From contig JAPSGI010000011.1 of assembly GCA_031177685.1 (NCBI GenBank), positions 1-64,000 of the forward strand: 64,000 nt of DNA. The letters run 5' to 3'. The position numbers and the translations under genes are program-made. The stretch is from Solirubrobacteraceae bacterium (GTDB lineage: Bacteria > Actinomycetota > Thermoleophilia > Solirubrobacterales > Solirubrobacteraceae). The notes under the pieces were generated by a model. That model made no database searches, was not told where the DNA came from, and saw nothing but the letters and a program-made list of their open reading frames with translations. Within the stretch, counting starts at the first letter, position 1. The number at the start of each line of letters is the position of its first letter. Of this stretch, positions 29,390 through 37,520 are shown in pieces.

Positions 29390-29731
29390 ATGGCGCCGGT
29401 CACGAATTCGCTCACAAAAACGGCGGCTCCGGAGAGGTCGCTCGTGCAGCGGATGGAGGCGCTCAACAAGGCCAACGAGATCCGCACCCGCCGCGCGCAG
29501 CTCAAGCGCGACCTCAAGTCGGGGCGCATGTCGATCCACAAGCTGCTCCTGGAGCCGCCCGCCTGGATCGAGACCGCCAAGGTCCTCGACATGCTCCTCG
29601 CGGTCCCCAAGTACGGCCGGGTGAAGGCCAACAAGATCCTCACCCAGTGCCGCATCTCCCCGAGCAAGACCATCGGAGGGCTGTCCGAGCGCCAGCGCGC
29701 GGAACTGGTCCAGATGCTCCGCCGCCGCTGA
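29390..29731 (+). CDS. mihF: Integration host factor, actinobacterial type
   Basis: A 113-residue basic protein. It carries the RMEALNKANEIRTRRAQLKR helix and the helix-two-turns-helix with LLAVPKYGRVKANKIL and RISPSKTIGGLSERQ typical of mIHF, a nucleoid protein unrelated to enteric IHF. It bends DNA and affects replication and global expression. In many actinobacteria it lies between pyrF and gmk; here it follows pyrD directly. The 15 N-terminal residues before the core are polar and variable. Confidence 0.93.
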   Translation: MAPVTNSLTKTAAPERSLVQRMEALNKANEIRTRRAQLKRDLKSGRMSIHKLLLEPPAWIETAKVLDMLLAVPKYGRVKANKILTQCRISPSKTIGGLSERQRAELVQMLRRR

Positions 29732-29783
29732 ACGCGGATGACGCCGAATACCTTCGCTGGATCTGCGTCCTCGGGGGTGGGCC

Positions 29784-30431
29784 GTGCTGAGCACTGTCCC
29801 ACCCCCTGCGTGCCATCCGGCGCCCGTCACCGGCCTCGGCGCCCCCGCGTCCAGCGGACCCGCTGACGGGCGGCGCGCGGTGGCCAGGGTCTTCGTGATC
29901 ACGGGCCCCTCCGGGGTCGGCAAGGGGACGTTGATCCGGTCGCTGGTCCAGCAGGTGCCTGAGCTGGAGGTGTCGGTGTCGGCGACCACGCGGCCGCCGC
30001 GGCCGGGGGAGGCCGACGGCGTGGACTACCACTTCCTCTCGCCGGCGGAGTTCGACGCGCGGCTGGCCGACGGGGACTTCGTCGAGCACGCCACCTATTC
30101 GGGCCACCGCTACGGGACGCTGCGCTCCGAGCTGGAGTCGCGGGTGCAGGCCGGGGCGCCGGTGGTGCTGGAGATCGAGATCCAGGGGGCGCGGCAGGTG
30201 CGCGAGAGCATGCCCGAGGCGGTGCAGGTGTTCATCGCCCCCCCGTCGCTGGAGGCGCTGCGGGCGCGGCTGGTCGGGCGGGGGACGAACTCGCCGCGCG
30301 ACATGGACGCGCGCCTGCGCACCGCGCGCGAGGAGATGGCCGCCCGCGACGAGTTCGCGCACGTCGTGGTCAACGACCGCCTCGAGCGCGCGGTGGCCGA
30401 GCTGGTGACCATCGTGCGGTCCGCCCTCTGA
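29784..30431 (+). CDS. gmk: Guanylate kinase
   Basis: The P-loop GPSGVGKGT, the GMP-binding region with TTRPPRPGEADGVDYHF and the EIEIQGARQVRE block are complete. GTG 29784 gives 215 residues with a 32-residue Pro/Ala-rich N-terminal extension; GTG 29880 would give the bare enzyme (183 residues). Neither has a strong ribosome site, so the start is open. The enzyme phosphorylates GMP to GDP. It lies in the actinobacterial order mihF-gmk-rpoZ-coaBC. Confidence 0.92.
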   Translation: MLSTVPPPACHPAPVTGLGAPASSGPADGRRAVARVFVITGPSGVGKGTLIRSLVQQVPELEVSVSATTRPPRPGEADGVDYHFLSPAEFDARLADGDFVEHATYSGHRYGTLRSELESRVQAGAPVVLEIEIQGARQVRESMPEAVQVFIAPPSLEALRARLVGRGTNSPRDMDARLRTAREEMAARDEFAHVVVNDRLERAVAELVTIVRSAL

Positions 30432-30438
30432 CCACCGC

Positions 30439-30444
30439 TACACT
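30439..30444 (+). promoter_or_regulatory. Candidate -10 box of rpoZ
   Basis: TACACT ends 7 bases before the ATG at 30452, so the rpoZ message may be leaderless in addition to read-through from gmk. Confidence 0.4.
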
Positions 30445-30451
30445 GCGGGAC

Positions 30452-30679
30452 ATGATCTCTCCCCGCATCGACCAGCTTCTCGAAGAGGTCGACTCCAACT
30501 ACGCCAGCGTGATCGTCGCGGCCAAGCGCGCCCGGCAGATCAACTCCTACTACCACAACCTCGGGGAGGGGACGTTCGACGAGTTCCCGCCGCCGATGGT
30601 GGAGACTCGCTCGAAGAACTACCTCACGATCGCCCTCGAAGAGGTAGCCGCCGGCAAGCTGAAGTACCACTACCGCTAG
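30452..30679 (+). CDS. rpoZ: RNA polymerase omega subunit
   Basis: A 75-residue protein with the omega pattern ISPRIDQLLEEVDSNYASV, then AAKRARQINSYY and the C-terminal RSKNYLTIALEEVAAGKL. Omega folds beta-prime and stabilises the polymerase core. The length is slightly below the 80-110 usual in the phylum. It sits between gmk and coaBC, only 7 bases from the latter. Confidence 0.95.
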   Translation: MISPRIDQLLEEVDSNYASVIVAAKRARQINSYYHNLGEGTFDEFPPPMVETRSKNYLTIALEEVAAGKLKYHYR

Positions 30680-30686
30680 GCGCCTC

Positions 30687-31976
30687 ATGGCCCGGATCCT
30701 GCTCGGTGTCACCGGGGGGATTGCCGCCTACAAGGCGCTGGAGGTCGTGCGGCTGGCGACCAAGGCGGGTCATGCCGTGCGGGTGGTGCAGACGCCCGCG
30801 AGCGAGCGGTTCGTCGGTCGCGCGTCGTTCGCGGCGCTGACCGGGGCGCCCGTCCTGCTCTCGGAGTTCGAGCGCGATCCCGCGCGGGGCGCGTTTCCCG
30901 ACCAGCCGGCGCCCGCGCACGATCCCCTGTCGCACCTGGAACTCGTCCGCAACGCGGACGCGTTCCTGATCGCGCCGGCGTCGGCCAACACGCTCGCCAA
31001 GCTCGCGCACGGCCTGGCCGACAACCTGCTCACGAGCGCGGCGCTGGCCGCGACGTGCCCGATCCTCGTCGCGCCCGCCATGAACGACGCGATGTGGGCC
31101 AATCCGGCCACGCGCGTCAACCTGGAGCTCCTGCGCGAGCGCGGGGTCGCCGTGCTGGAGCCCGCCACCGGCGCGCTGGGGTCCAAGGGCGAGTGGGGGA
31201 CGGGGCGCCTGCGCGAGCCGGCCGAGCTGCTCGCCGCGGTCGAGGCCGTCGTGCCGACCGGAGCGCCGCGGCCGTTGGACGGGCTGCGCGTCTTGGTCAC
31301 CGCCGGCGGCACGCGCGAGCCGATCGATTCCGTGCGCTACGTGGGCAACCGCTCCTCCGGGCGCATGGGGTTCGCGCTGGCCGACGAGGCCGCGCGCCGC
31401 GGCGCCACGGTGACGTGCGTGGCGGCGAACGTGGCGCTGGAGCGCAATCCCGCCGTGGAGTACGTGGACGTGGAGACGGCCGCGCAGCTCGGCGAGGCCT
31501 GCGCGGAGCGCTTCGGCGACTGCGACCTGCTGCTGATGGCCGCGGCCGTGGCGGACTACCGTCCCGCGCGCCCGGTCGACGACAAGCTCAAGAAGCACGC
31601 CGCCGCGCTGGAGCTGGCGCTGGAGCGCACCGACGACGTGCTGGCCGGCCTCGCCGCGGCGCGCCGGCCCGGACAGACGATCGTCGGTTTCGCGGCCGAG
31701 CACGGGGACGGCCGCGAGGCGGCACGCGACAAGCTCGCCCGCAAGGGCCTGGACGCCATCGTGCTCAACGACGTCTCGCGCGCCGAGATCGGCTTCGACT
31801 CGCCCGAGAACGAGGTGACGATCCTCACCGCGGCCGGCGAGCGCCGGGTCCCGCGGGCGAGCAAGGGCGAGGTGGCGGCGGCGATCCTCGACACAGTTCA
31901 GGAGGCACTTATCCGGGAGGAGTACAAGTCGGGCGATGGAGCCCCTGGAGCCGCTGGACCGCGCAGCGCCGGCTGA
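30687..31976 (+). CDS. coaBC: Phosphopantothenoylcysteine synthetase/decarboxylase
   Basis: A 429-residue bifunctional enzyme. The N-terminal flavodoxin-like CoaC half has GGIAAYKA and PAMNDAMW; the CoaB half has TAGGTREPID, YVGNRSSGRMG, AAAVADYRP and KLKK. The protein couples cysteine to phosphopantothenate and decarboxylates the product in coenzyme A synthesis. The last 13 residues (GDGAPGAAGPRSAG, roughly) lie in a 41-base overlap with the MoxR gene and look non-conserved. Confidence 0.95.
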   Translation: MARILLGVTGGIAAYKALEVVRLATKAGHAVRVVQTPASERFVGRASFAALTGAPVLLSEFERDPARGAFPDQPAPAHDPLSHLELVRNADAFLIAPASANTLAKLAHGLADNLLTSAALAATCPILVAPAMNDAMWANPATRVNLELLRERGVAVLEPATGALGSKGEWGTGRLREPAELLAAVEAVVPTGAPRPLDGLRVLVTAGGTREPIDSVRYVGNRSSGRMGFALADEAARRGATVTCVAANVALERNPAVEYVDVETAAQLGEACAERFGDCDLLLMAAAVADYRPARPVDDKLKKHAAALELALERTDDVLAGLAAARRPGQTIVGFAAEHGDGREAARDKLARKGLDAIVLNDVSRAEIGFDSPENEVTILTAAGERRVPRASKGEVAAAILDTVQEALIREEYKSGDGAPGAAGPRSAG

Positions 31977-32916
31977 GCTAGAGAGCGCGCGGGCGACTCT
32001 CGGTCGCGTCGCGCGCAACGTCGCGCGCGCGGTGCAGGTCCGCGAGGAGGTGCTCGAGCACCTGCTGATCGCGCTGGCCGCCGGGGGACACGTGCTGGTC
32101 GAGGACTATCCGGGGGTCGGCAAGACCGCACTGGCGCGGGCGCTGGCCCGCTCGATCGAAGGTCAGTTCGCGCGCGTGCAGTGCACCGCCGACCTGCTGC
32201 CGGCCGACATCGTCGGCGCCAACGTCTACAACCAGCGCGAGCAGCGCTTCGAGTTTCGCCCCGGTCCGATCTTCGCCAACATCGTCCTGGTCGACGAGAT
32301 CAACCGCGCCTCGCCCAAGACGCAGTCCGGGCTGCTGGAGTGCATGCAGGAGCGCCACGTCACGGTCGACGTGCACACGCACGAGCTGGCGCGCCCGTTC
32401 CTCGTCCTGGCCACGCAGAACCCGATCGAGTACGAAGGCACCTATCCGCTGCCCGAGGCGCAGGTGGATCGCTTCATGGTCCGCGTGTCGCTCGGGTATC
32501 CCGACGCGGGAGCCGAGGCGGCGATGCTGGCCGACCACGAGAGCGGCGACCGCGTCCTGGAGCTCGACCCGGTCGCGACGCCGACCGAGGTCGTCGCGCT
32601 GCAGGACACGGTCAGCCGCGTGCGCGCCACCGGCGCCCTGCGCGCCTACGTGGTCGCGCTGCTGGGGCAGACGCGGGCCGACCCGCGCGTGGAGCTGGGC
32701 GGGAGCCCGCGGGCCGGGCTGATGCTGCTGCGCGCCGCCAAGGCGCGCGCGGCGCTGCACGGACGCGACCACGCGCTGCCCGACGACGTCCAGGCGCTCG
32801 CCCAGCCGGTGCTGGCCCACCGCCTGCTGCTGGCCCCCGAGACCGTCGGCACGCCCGCCGACGACGTCCGCCGGCACGTGATCGCCGACGCCCTCGCCGC
32901 GACCCCCGCCCTGTGA
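31936..32916 (+). CDS. MoxR-family AAA+ ATPase
   Basis: A 326-residue protein with a Walker A (GVGKTALAR, about 58-66), Walker B (IVLVDEINRA, about 118-127), sensor 1 (ATQNPIEYEG) and the lid domain. MoxR ATPases act as chaperones that mature partner proteins; with a DUF58 protein and a transglutaminase membrane protein directly behind, this is the widespread MoxR-DUF58-TgpA unit. The start overlaps coaBC by 41 bases; GGGAGGAG is 14-15 bases upstream. No better in-frame start is visible. Confidence 0.9.
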   Translation: MEPLEPLDRAAPAELESARATLGRVARNVARAVQVREEVLEHLLIALAAGGHVLVEDYPGVGKTALARALARSIEGQFARVQCTADLLPADIVGANVYNQREQRFEFRPGPIFANIVLVDEINRASPKTQSGLLECMQERHVTVDVHTHELARPFLVLATQNPIEYEGTYPLPEAQVDRFMVRVSLGYPDAGAEAAMLADHESGDRVLELDPVATPTEVVALQDTVSRVRATGALRAYVVALLGQTRADPRVELGGSPRAGLMLLRAAKARAALHGRDHALPDDVQALAQPVLAHRLLLAPETVGTPADDVRRHVIADALAATPAL

Positions 32917-32920
32917 CGCC

Positions 32921-34006
32921 ATGCGCGGCGCGTTCGCAGCCGCGGCGCTCGGGCTGACGCTCGGCCTCGGCGGCGGGCTGTTCGACGCCGAGCCGCTGTT
33001 CGTGGGCGGCATCGCCTTCGCGCTGCTGGGCGCGCTGGCGTGGGCGTGGGTCGGCCTCGCGGCGCGCGGCGCGCGGGTGGAACGCCAGTTGGGCGCGCGC
33101 CGCGTCGTGGAGGGCGAGCCCGTCGCGGTCCGCGTGCGCGCAGACGCGCCCGTGCCGCTGCCGGGAGGGGAGCTGGTCGAGCCGCTCCTGCCCGCCCCCG
33201 CCCCCCTGCGGGCCGGCCGCCGGCGCACGCGCGTGCGCGTCGAGGTGCGCTTCGACCGGCGCGGCCGGCGCCGGCTCGAGCCGCCCGCGATCGTGGTGCA
33301 CGACCCGCTGCGCCTGGCCTCGCGCGAGATACGCGCGGCCGGCGCGCCCGACGAGCTCCTGGTCCTGCCGCGCGTCGAGCCGGTCGCCGTGCCGGCCGGC
33401 GCCGAGCCCTCCGCGAGCGGCCGGGCGCTGGGCGCGCTGGCCGGGATCGCCGAGGTGGAGGTCGACGGCCTGCGCGCCTACCGGCCCGGCACGCCGGCCT
33501 CGCGCATCCACTGGCCCGCGCTGGCCCGCGGCGCCGGGCTGCTCGAGCGCCGGCTGCGCCCCGACGGCGACGGCCGCCCGCTCGTGGTCCTCGACTCGCG
33601 CGGTGGCGAGGCCGGCGACCTCGACGCGGCGGTGCGCGCGGCCGCGTCGCTGACTCGCGCACTGGCGGCGGCGGCGGGATGCGGGCTGCTGCTGCCCGGG
33701 GAGCGGCGGGCCGCGCGCATCGAGCGCGACCTGGCCGCGTGGCCCTCCGCCTGGGCGCGCCTGGCGCTGGTGCAGGCGGGCGCCGCACCGCCGCCGCTGG
33801 CCGGGCTGGCCACGCGCATCGGCCCCGTCTTCTACGTCGCCGCCGCGCCGCCGCCCCGGGTCCCGCGCGCCCTGCGACACGCGCCCGGCGACCGCATCCT
33901 CGTCGTGCCGGGCGAGGCGCCCGGCACGCGCGTCCTCACAGTCGCCGGCTGCACCGGCTACGCACTCGTCCGGCGAGGCGCGCGCGGGGGGAGGGTCGCG
34001 GCGTGA
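32921..34006 (+). CDS. DUF58 domain protein
   Basis: 361 residues. Two closely spaced membrane segments (about 5-22 and 27-48) anchor a cytoplasmic part; the DUF58 signature VDGLRAYRPGTPASRIHW (about 183-200) is intact, followed by a von Willebrand A-like fold (PLVVLDSRGGEAGD). Such proteins are thought to be clients or partners of MoxR ATPases. It starts four bases after the moxR gene and overlaps the transglutaminase gene by GTGA. Confidence 0.87.
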   Translation: MRGAFAAAALGLTLGLGGGLFDAEPLFVGGIAFALLGALAWAWVGLAARGARVERQLGARRVVEGEPVAVRVRADAPVPLPGGELVEPLLPAPAPLRAGRRRTRVRVEVRFDRRGRRRLEPPAIVVHDPLRLASREIRAAGAPDELLVLPRVEPVAVPAGAEPSASGRALGALAGIAEVEVDGLRAYRPGTPASRIHWPALARGAGLLERRLRPDGDGRPLVVLDSRGGEAGDLDAAVRAAASLTRALAAAAGCGLLLPGERRAARIERDLAAWPSAWARLALVQAGAAPPPLAGLATRIGPVFYVAAAPPPRVPRALRHAPGDRILVVPGEAPGTRVLTVAGCTGYALVRRGARGGRVAA

Positions 34007-36222
34007 GGCTGGCCGCCTTCACGGCGCTCGCGGCGTTCGGGGCGCTTCACTGGGCGCTGCTGGTGTCTCCCCATGGGTCCGGGGCGATGCTCGCGAGCGT
34101 CGCCGTCGGCGCGGCGGCAGGCCTCGCCCTGCGCGCATGCGCCCGCCTTCCCGGCGCCGTGCGCCACGTTGCGGCCGCGGGGGTCGTGCTCGCGGTGCTC
34201 GGCGGGGCGCTGGTCGCGGTCGGGATTCCGCTGCGGCTGCTCGCGCCGGGCGGGTGGGGCGAGCTCGGCGCCGGCGTGACCCAGGGGGTCGAGGCGCTCT
34301 CCGACGTGCGCATCCCATACGCCGGGGTCGACGATTGGCCGCGGCTGACGATCCTGGCGGGCGGCGCGGCCCTCGTCGTCTGCGCCGCCGCCGCGGCCTT
34401 CTGGCCCGCCCGGCGCGGCGGCGCAGCCGGCCACGGGATCGGGCTCGTGGCGCTCGTCGTGCTCTTCACGGTCCCCGTCGTGGACCTCACGCTCAGCGCG
34501 CAGTTCGCGCGCGGGGCCGCCCTGGCCGCGCTGGTCGCCGCCTACCTGTGGCTCGAGCGCGTGCCCCGCGCGGGCGTGCCCGCCGCGGGAGTCGCCCTGG
34601 CGGCCGCGGTGGCCGCCGGAGTGGCGGCGGCGCCGGCGCTCGACCGGCCGGAGCCGTGGGTCGACTACGAGCGCATCGCCGAGTCGCTGGCCCCGACCGC
34701 CGCCGTGCGCTTCGACTTCTCGCACCGGTACGGGCCGATCGACTGGCCGCGCGACGGTCGCGAGCTGCTGCGCATCCGGGCCCGGCGCGCCACCTACTGG
34801 AAGGCGGAGAACATCGACGAGTTCGACGGTCGCCGCTGGCGCGCGGCCCACGCGCTCGCCGGCGCGCGCACGCCGCTTTCCGACGAGCTGCCGGACGACC
34901 GGGCCGGGCTGCGCCGGTGGCGCGAGCGCCTCGAGGTGACGGTCCGCGGGCTGCAGGCGCACGAGGCGGTCGCCGCCGGCACGATCCTGCGACTGATGCG
35001 CCCGCCCAGCGCTGCCGTCGCCACCGCCAGCCCGGGCACGTTCGTCTTCGAGGACGAGCTGGAGCGCGGCGACTCCTACGCCGCCGACGTCTACGTGCCA
35101 CGTCCGGCGCCGCGCCAGCTCGCCGCCGCCGGCACCGGCTACCCGGGGCTGTCGCCGACCTACTGGACGCTCGCGATCCGCACGACGCAGCGCGCCCAGG
35201 TCGAGGGGCTTGCGTTCGAGGCCGACGTGCGCTTCCCGCCGTTCGGGAGCGGCGGCGCGCCGCAGATCGTCCAGGAGGGCGCCGGCGCCTACTCGCTGGG
35301 GGACGCGAGCGAGCTCCTGAGCCGCTCGCAGTACGTGCGCAGCTACCGGCTCGCGCGACGGCTCGCCGCCCAGTCGCGCTCACCCTACGAGTACGCCCGC
35401 CGCATCCTCTCCTACCTCGCGACCGGCTTCGCCTACTCCGAGACCCCCGCCCAGCACCCGGTGCCCCTGGAGGCGTTCCTGTTCGGCGACCGCATCGGGT
35501 ACTGCCAGCACTTCTCCGGCGCCATGGCGCTGCTCCTGCGCATGGGTGGAGTCCCGGCGCGCGTGGCCGGCGGCTTCTCGCCGGGCTCCTACAGCCGCAA
35601 GCGCCGCGACTACGTCGTGCGCGACCTGGACGCGCACTCCTGGGTGGAGGCGTGGTTCCCCGGCTACGGATGGGTGACGTTCGACCCCACGCCCGCCGCG
35701 GCGCCCGCCCGCTCGCAGGTGATCAACGTCGGCCTGCCCAGCCTGGACGCGCCACCGGGAACCGGAGACCAGGCGCAGCGCGGCGACGTGCCGGAGCCCG
35801 GGCCGCGCGCGCCCGGTGCGTCGAACGCGCAGCCCGGGGGAGGCGGGCCGGCGTTCGGCCTCGTCGCGCTGGCCGCGCTGCTGACGGCCGGCCTGGTCGC
35901 GCTTGGAACCGCCTTCTGGCGCCGCCGTTCCGGCCCGAAGCGCCCGGCCGACGCCCATCTCGCCGAGCTCGAGCGCGCGCTGCGCCGCCTGGGCGAGCCC
36001 GTCCCGGCGGGCGCCACGCTGGCGGCGCTGGAGCGGCTCCTGGGCCTGGACGGCCCGGGGGCGGGGTACCTGCGGGCGCTGCGCGACCGCCGCTACGGCT
36101 TCGGCGCGCGGCCGCCCACCGCGGCCCAGCGGCGCGAGCTGCGCCGGGCGCTGGCCCGCGGCCGCGGGCCAGCCGGGGCGCTGCGCGCGCTGTGGGCCCT
36201 GCCGCCGCGCCGGAGCACGTAG
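34003..36222 (+). CDS. TgpA-type membrane transglutaminase-like protein
   Basis: 739 residues from GTG 34003. About six membrane segments fill residues 5-215; a large extracytoplasmic domain follows, with the transglutaminase core near its end: Cys501 in GYCQHFSGA, His545 in DAHSW and Asp561 in TFDPTP form the full catalytic triad. A Pro/Gly-rich linker, one more membrane segment (about 622-645) and a cytoplasmic DUF4129-like helical tail close the protein. It could be a protein crosslinker or peptidase at the cell surface; the substrate is unknown. Confidence 0.9.
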   Translation: MRLAAFTALAAFGALHWALLVSPHGSGAMLASVAVGAAAGLALRACARLPGAVRHVAAAGVVLAVLGGALVAVGIPLRLLAPGGWGELGAGVTQGVEALSDVRIPYAGVDDWPRLTILAGGAALVVCAAAAAFWPARRGGAAGHGIGLVALVVLFTVPVVDLTLSAQFARGAALAALVAAYLWLERVPRAGVPAAGVALAAAVAAGVAAAPALDRPEPWVDYERIAESLAPTAAVRFDFSHRYGPIDWPRDGRELLRIRARRATYWKAENIDEFDGRRWRAAHALAGARTPLSDELPDDRAGLRRWRERLEVTVRGLQAHEAVAAGTILRLMRPPSAAVATASPGTFVFEDELERGDSYAADVYVPRPAPRQLAAAGTGYPGLSPTYWTLAIRTTQRAQVEGLAFEADVRFPPFGSGGAPQIVQEGAGAYSLGDASELLSRSQYVRSYRLARRLAAQSRSPYEYARRILSYLATGFAYSETPAQHPVPLEAFLFGDRIGYCQHFSGAMALLLRMGGVPARVAGGFSPGSYSRKRRDYVVRDLDAHSWVEAWFPGYGWVTFDPTPAAAPARSQVINVGLPSLDAPPGTGDQAQRGDVPEPGPRAPGASNAQPGGGGPAFGLVALAALLTAGLVALGTAFWRRRSGPKRPADAHLAELERALRRLGEPVPAGATLAALERLLGLDGPGAGYLRALRDRRYGFGARPPTAAQRRELRRALARGRGPAGALRALWALPPRRST

Positions 36223-36232
36223 ACCGGCTATC

Positions 36233-36238
36233 TACACT
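36233..36238 (+). promoter_or_regulatory. Candidate -10 box for the TPR gene
   Basis: TACACT ends 6 bases before the ATG at 36245. Confidence 0.4.
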
Positions 36239-36244
36239 GAGTTC

Positions 36245-36601
36245 ATGCCGTCCGCGTACGACCTGTTCCAGCGCGGGACCGCGCTCCTGGAGGCCGGGGA
36301 CTACCACGCCGCGACCGTCCCGCTCGCGCAGGCCCGCGACCTGGAGCCCGACAAGAACTCGATCCGCGAGGCGCTCGGTCGCGCCTTCTTCCGGGCCGCC
36401 CGCTACGAGCAGGCGCGCCGCGAGTTCGAGGCCGTCGTGGAGCGCGCCCCGACCGACGACTACGCGCTGTTCTGCCTGGGGCGCTCGCTGCAGCAGCTCG
36501 GCCGCCATGCCGAGGCGCGCCGCCCGCTGGCCCTGGCCGCCCACCTGCGCCCGGAGCGAGCGGACTACCGGGTCTATCGCCGGCGATCCGAGGCGGCTTA
36601 G
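36245..36601 (+). CDS. Small tetratricopeptide-repeat protein
   Basis: 118 residues that form three TPR-like helical pairs: YDLFQRGTALLEAGDYHAA, then LGRAFFRAARYEQARREF and LGRSLQQLGRHAEARRPL, each with the Gly/Ala/Tyr pattern of the repeat. There is no signal peptide or membrane segment. TPR proteins mediate protein contacts; no partner is evident beyond the MoxR unit upstream. The stop shares TTAG with the opposite gene. Confidence 0.8.
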   Translation: MPSAYDLFQRGTALLEAGDYHAATVPLAQARDLEPDKNSIREALGRAFFRAARYEQARREFEAVVERAPTDDYALFCLGRSLQQLGRHAEARRPLALAAHLRPERADYRVYRRRSEAA

Positions 36602-36984
36602 CGGGGTCGCTGCGCTGCCTCGCGCGCTTGCGTAGCGACGCGGACGACGAGTCCGAGGAACCCGTCGAGACGCTCCTCGGTGACCGCCTCCACGGGCAGG
36701 TCGGCCTCCACCCACACGTCGCCCGCGCCCGTCTCGGTGAAGCGCGCCAGGGGCAGGCCGCGGTTCCAGTGCAGCAGCACGTGCGGGTCGACCGCGCCCG
36801 CGCCGACGACCTGCGCCTGTGCGCGCAGCAGCCCGTCGCGCAGCGCGATGCCGACGTGCAGCGCCCATCCGGCCGCCTCCACCGAGAGGCCCCATTCGCC
36901 CTCCGCGACGCGGCGCGTGTCGCCGTCCAGAGCGCCCAGATAGCGGTCCACGACGTCGCGGGCGGAGGCCTGACTGTCACGCAT
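36598..36984 (-). CDS. YbjN-like (type III chaperone-fold) protein
   Basis: 128 residues from an ATG at 36984; an in-frame ATG at 37026 would run the gene through the rimP promoter and is unlikely. VVDRYLGAL at the start, LLHWNRGLPLARFTETGAG in the middle and AVTEERLDGFLGLVVR at the end resemble YbjN and the Tir-chaperone-like fold that is common in actinobacteria. Function unknown. The gene is divergent from rimP. Confidence 0.65.
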   Translation of the reverse strand: MRDSQASARDVVDRYLGALDGDTRRVAEGEWGLSVEAAGWALHVGIALRDGLLRAQAQVVGAGAVDPHVLLHWNRGLPLARFTETGAGDVWVEADLPVEAVTEERLDGFLGLVVRVATQAREAAQRPR

Positions 36985-36998
36985 GGCGGTGCTATCCT
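36971..36998 (+). promoter_or_regulatory. Candidate promoter of the rimP-nusA-infB operon
   Basis: TGACTG at 36971-36976 and TATCCT at 36993-36998 are 16 bases apart. Transcription would start near 37005, leaving a leader of about 85 bases. Confidence 0.5.
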
Positions 36999-37040
36999 CG
37001 CATTGAAGCTTTCGATAGCCGGCCACGCGGCCGGAGCCGT

Positions 37041-37073
37041 TTCGGAAGTGGGCACCGGCCCACTTTTTTTCGT
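37041..37073 (+). terminator. Attenuator-like terminator in the rimP leader
   Basis: AAGTGGGC pairs with GCCCACTT around a short ACCG loop and is followed by a T-run, about 15 bases before the ribosome site AGGAGGG. A second GC-rich hairpin (GGCCACGCGGCC) lies upstream. An intrinsic terminator between promoter and first gene points to attenuation; NusA, encoded in the operon, is a likely sensor. Confidence 0.8.
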
Positions 37074-37088
37074 TTCAGGAGGGAGTCC

Positions 37089-37517
37089 ATGAGCAGCACG
37101 ATCCAGGCCGACGTCGAGGCACGGCTGGCCGAGGCCGAGCCCGAGGTCGAAGTCCTGCTGGCCGAGGAGGTCGGGCGCGACACGCTGCGCGTGTTCATCG
37201 ACCATCCCTCGGGCGTGTCGCTCGCCCTCTGCGAGCGGGTAACCGCGCATCTCGCGGACCTGCGCCGCGACTACGCCCTCGAGGTCTCCTCGCCGGGCCC
37301 GGAGCGGCCGCTCAGCCGTCCCGAGCACTTCCGCCGGTTCCTCGGTCGCCGCGCGCGCATCCGCACGCGCGGCTCAGTGCCCGCCGTCGGCGCGCGCAAG
37401 AGCGTCACGGGCGAGCTGATCGCCGCCGACGACGCCGACGTGACGCTCGCCGCGCCGGACGGCATCGTGTCGATCCCGTACGCCGAGATCAGGCGTTCCA
37501 ACCTGGTAGGTGAATAG
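37089..37517 (+). CDS. rimP: Ribosome maturation factor RimP
   Basis: 142 residues. Its N-terminal domain has LRVFIDHPSGVSLALCERVT and LEVSSPGPERPLSRPEHF, the diagnostic RimP block, followed by an SH3-like domain (VTGELIAADDADVTL, IPYAEIRRSNLVGE). It assists 30S subunit assembly. AGGAGGG 6-12 bases before the ATG is one of the strongest ribosome sites in the window. It is the first gene of the operon with nusA and infB. Confidence 0.93.
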   Translation: MSSTIQADVEARLAEAEPEVEVLLAEEVGRDTLRVFIDHPSGVSLALCERVTAHLADLRRDYALEVSSPGPERPLSRPEHFRRFLGRRARIRTRGSVPAVGARKSVTGELIAADDADVTLAAPDGIVSIPYAEIRRSNLVGE

Positions 37518-37520
37518 AGA

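Noticed and set aside
37505-37520. Possible separate promoter between rimP and nusA
   Set aside because: Only three bases separate the genes and no TAnnnT box is placed correctly; co-transcription is enough.
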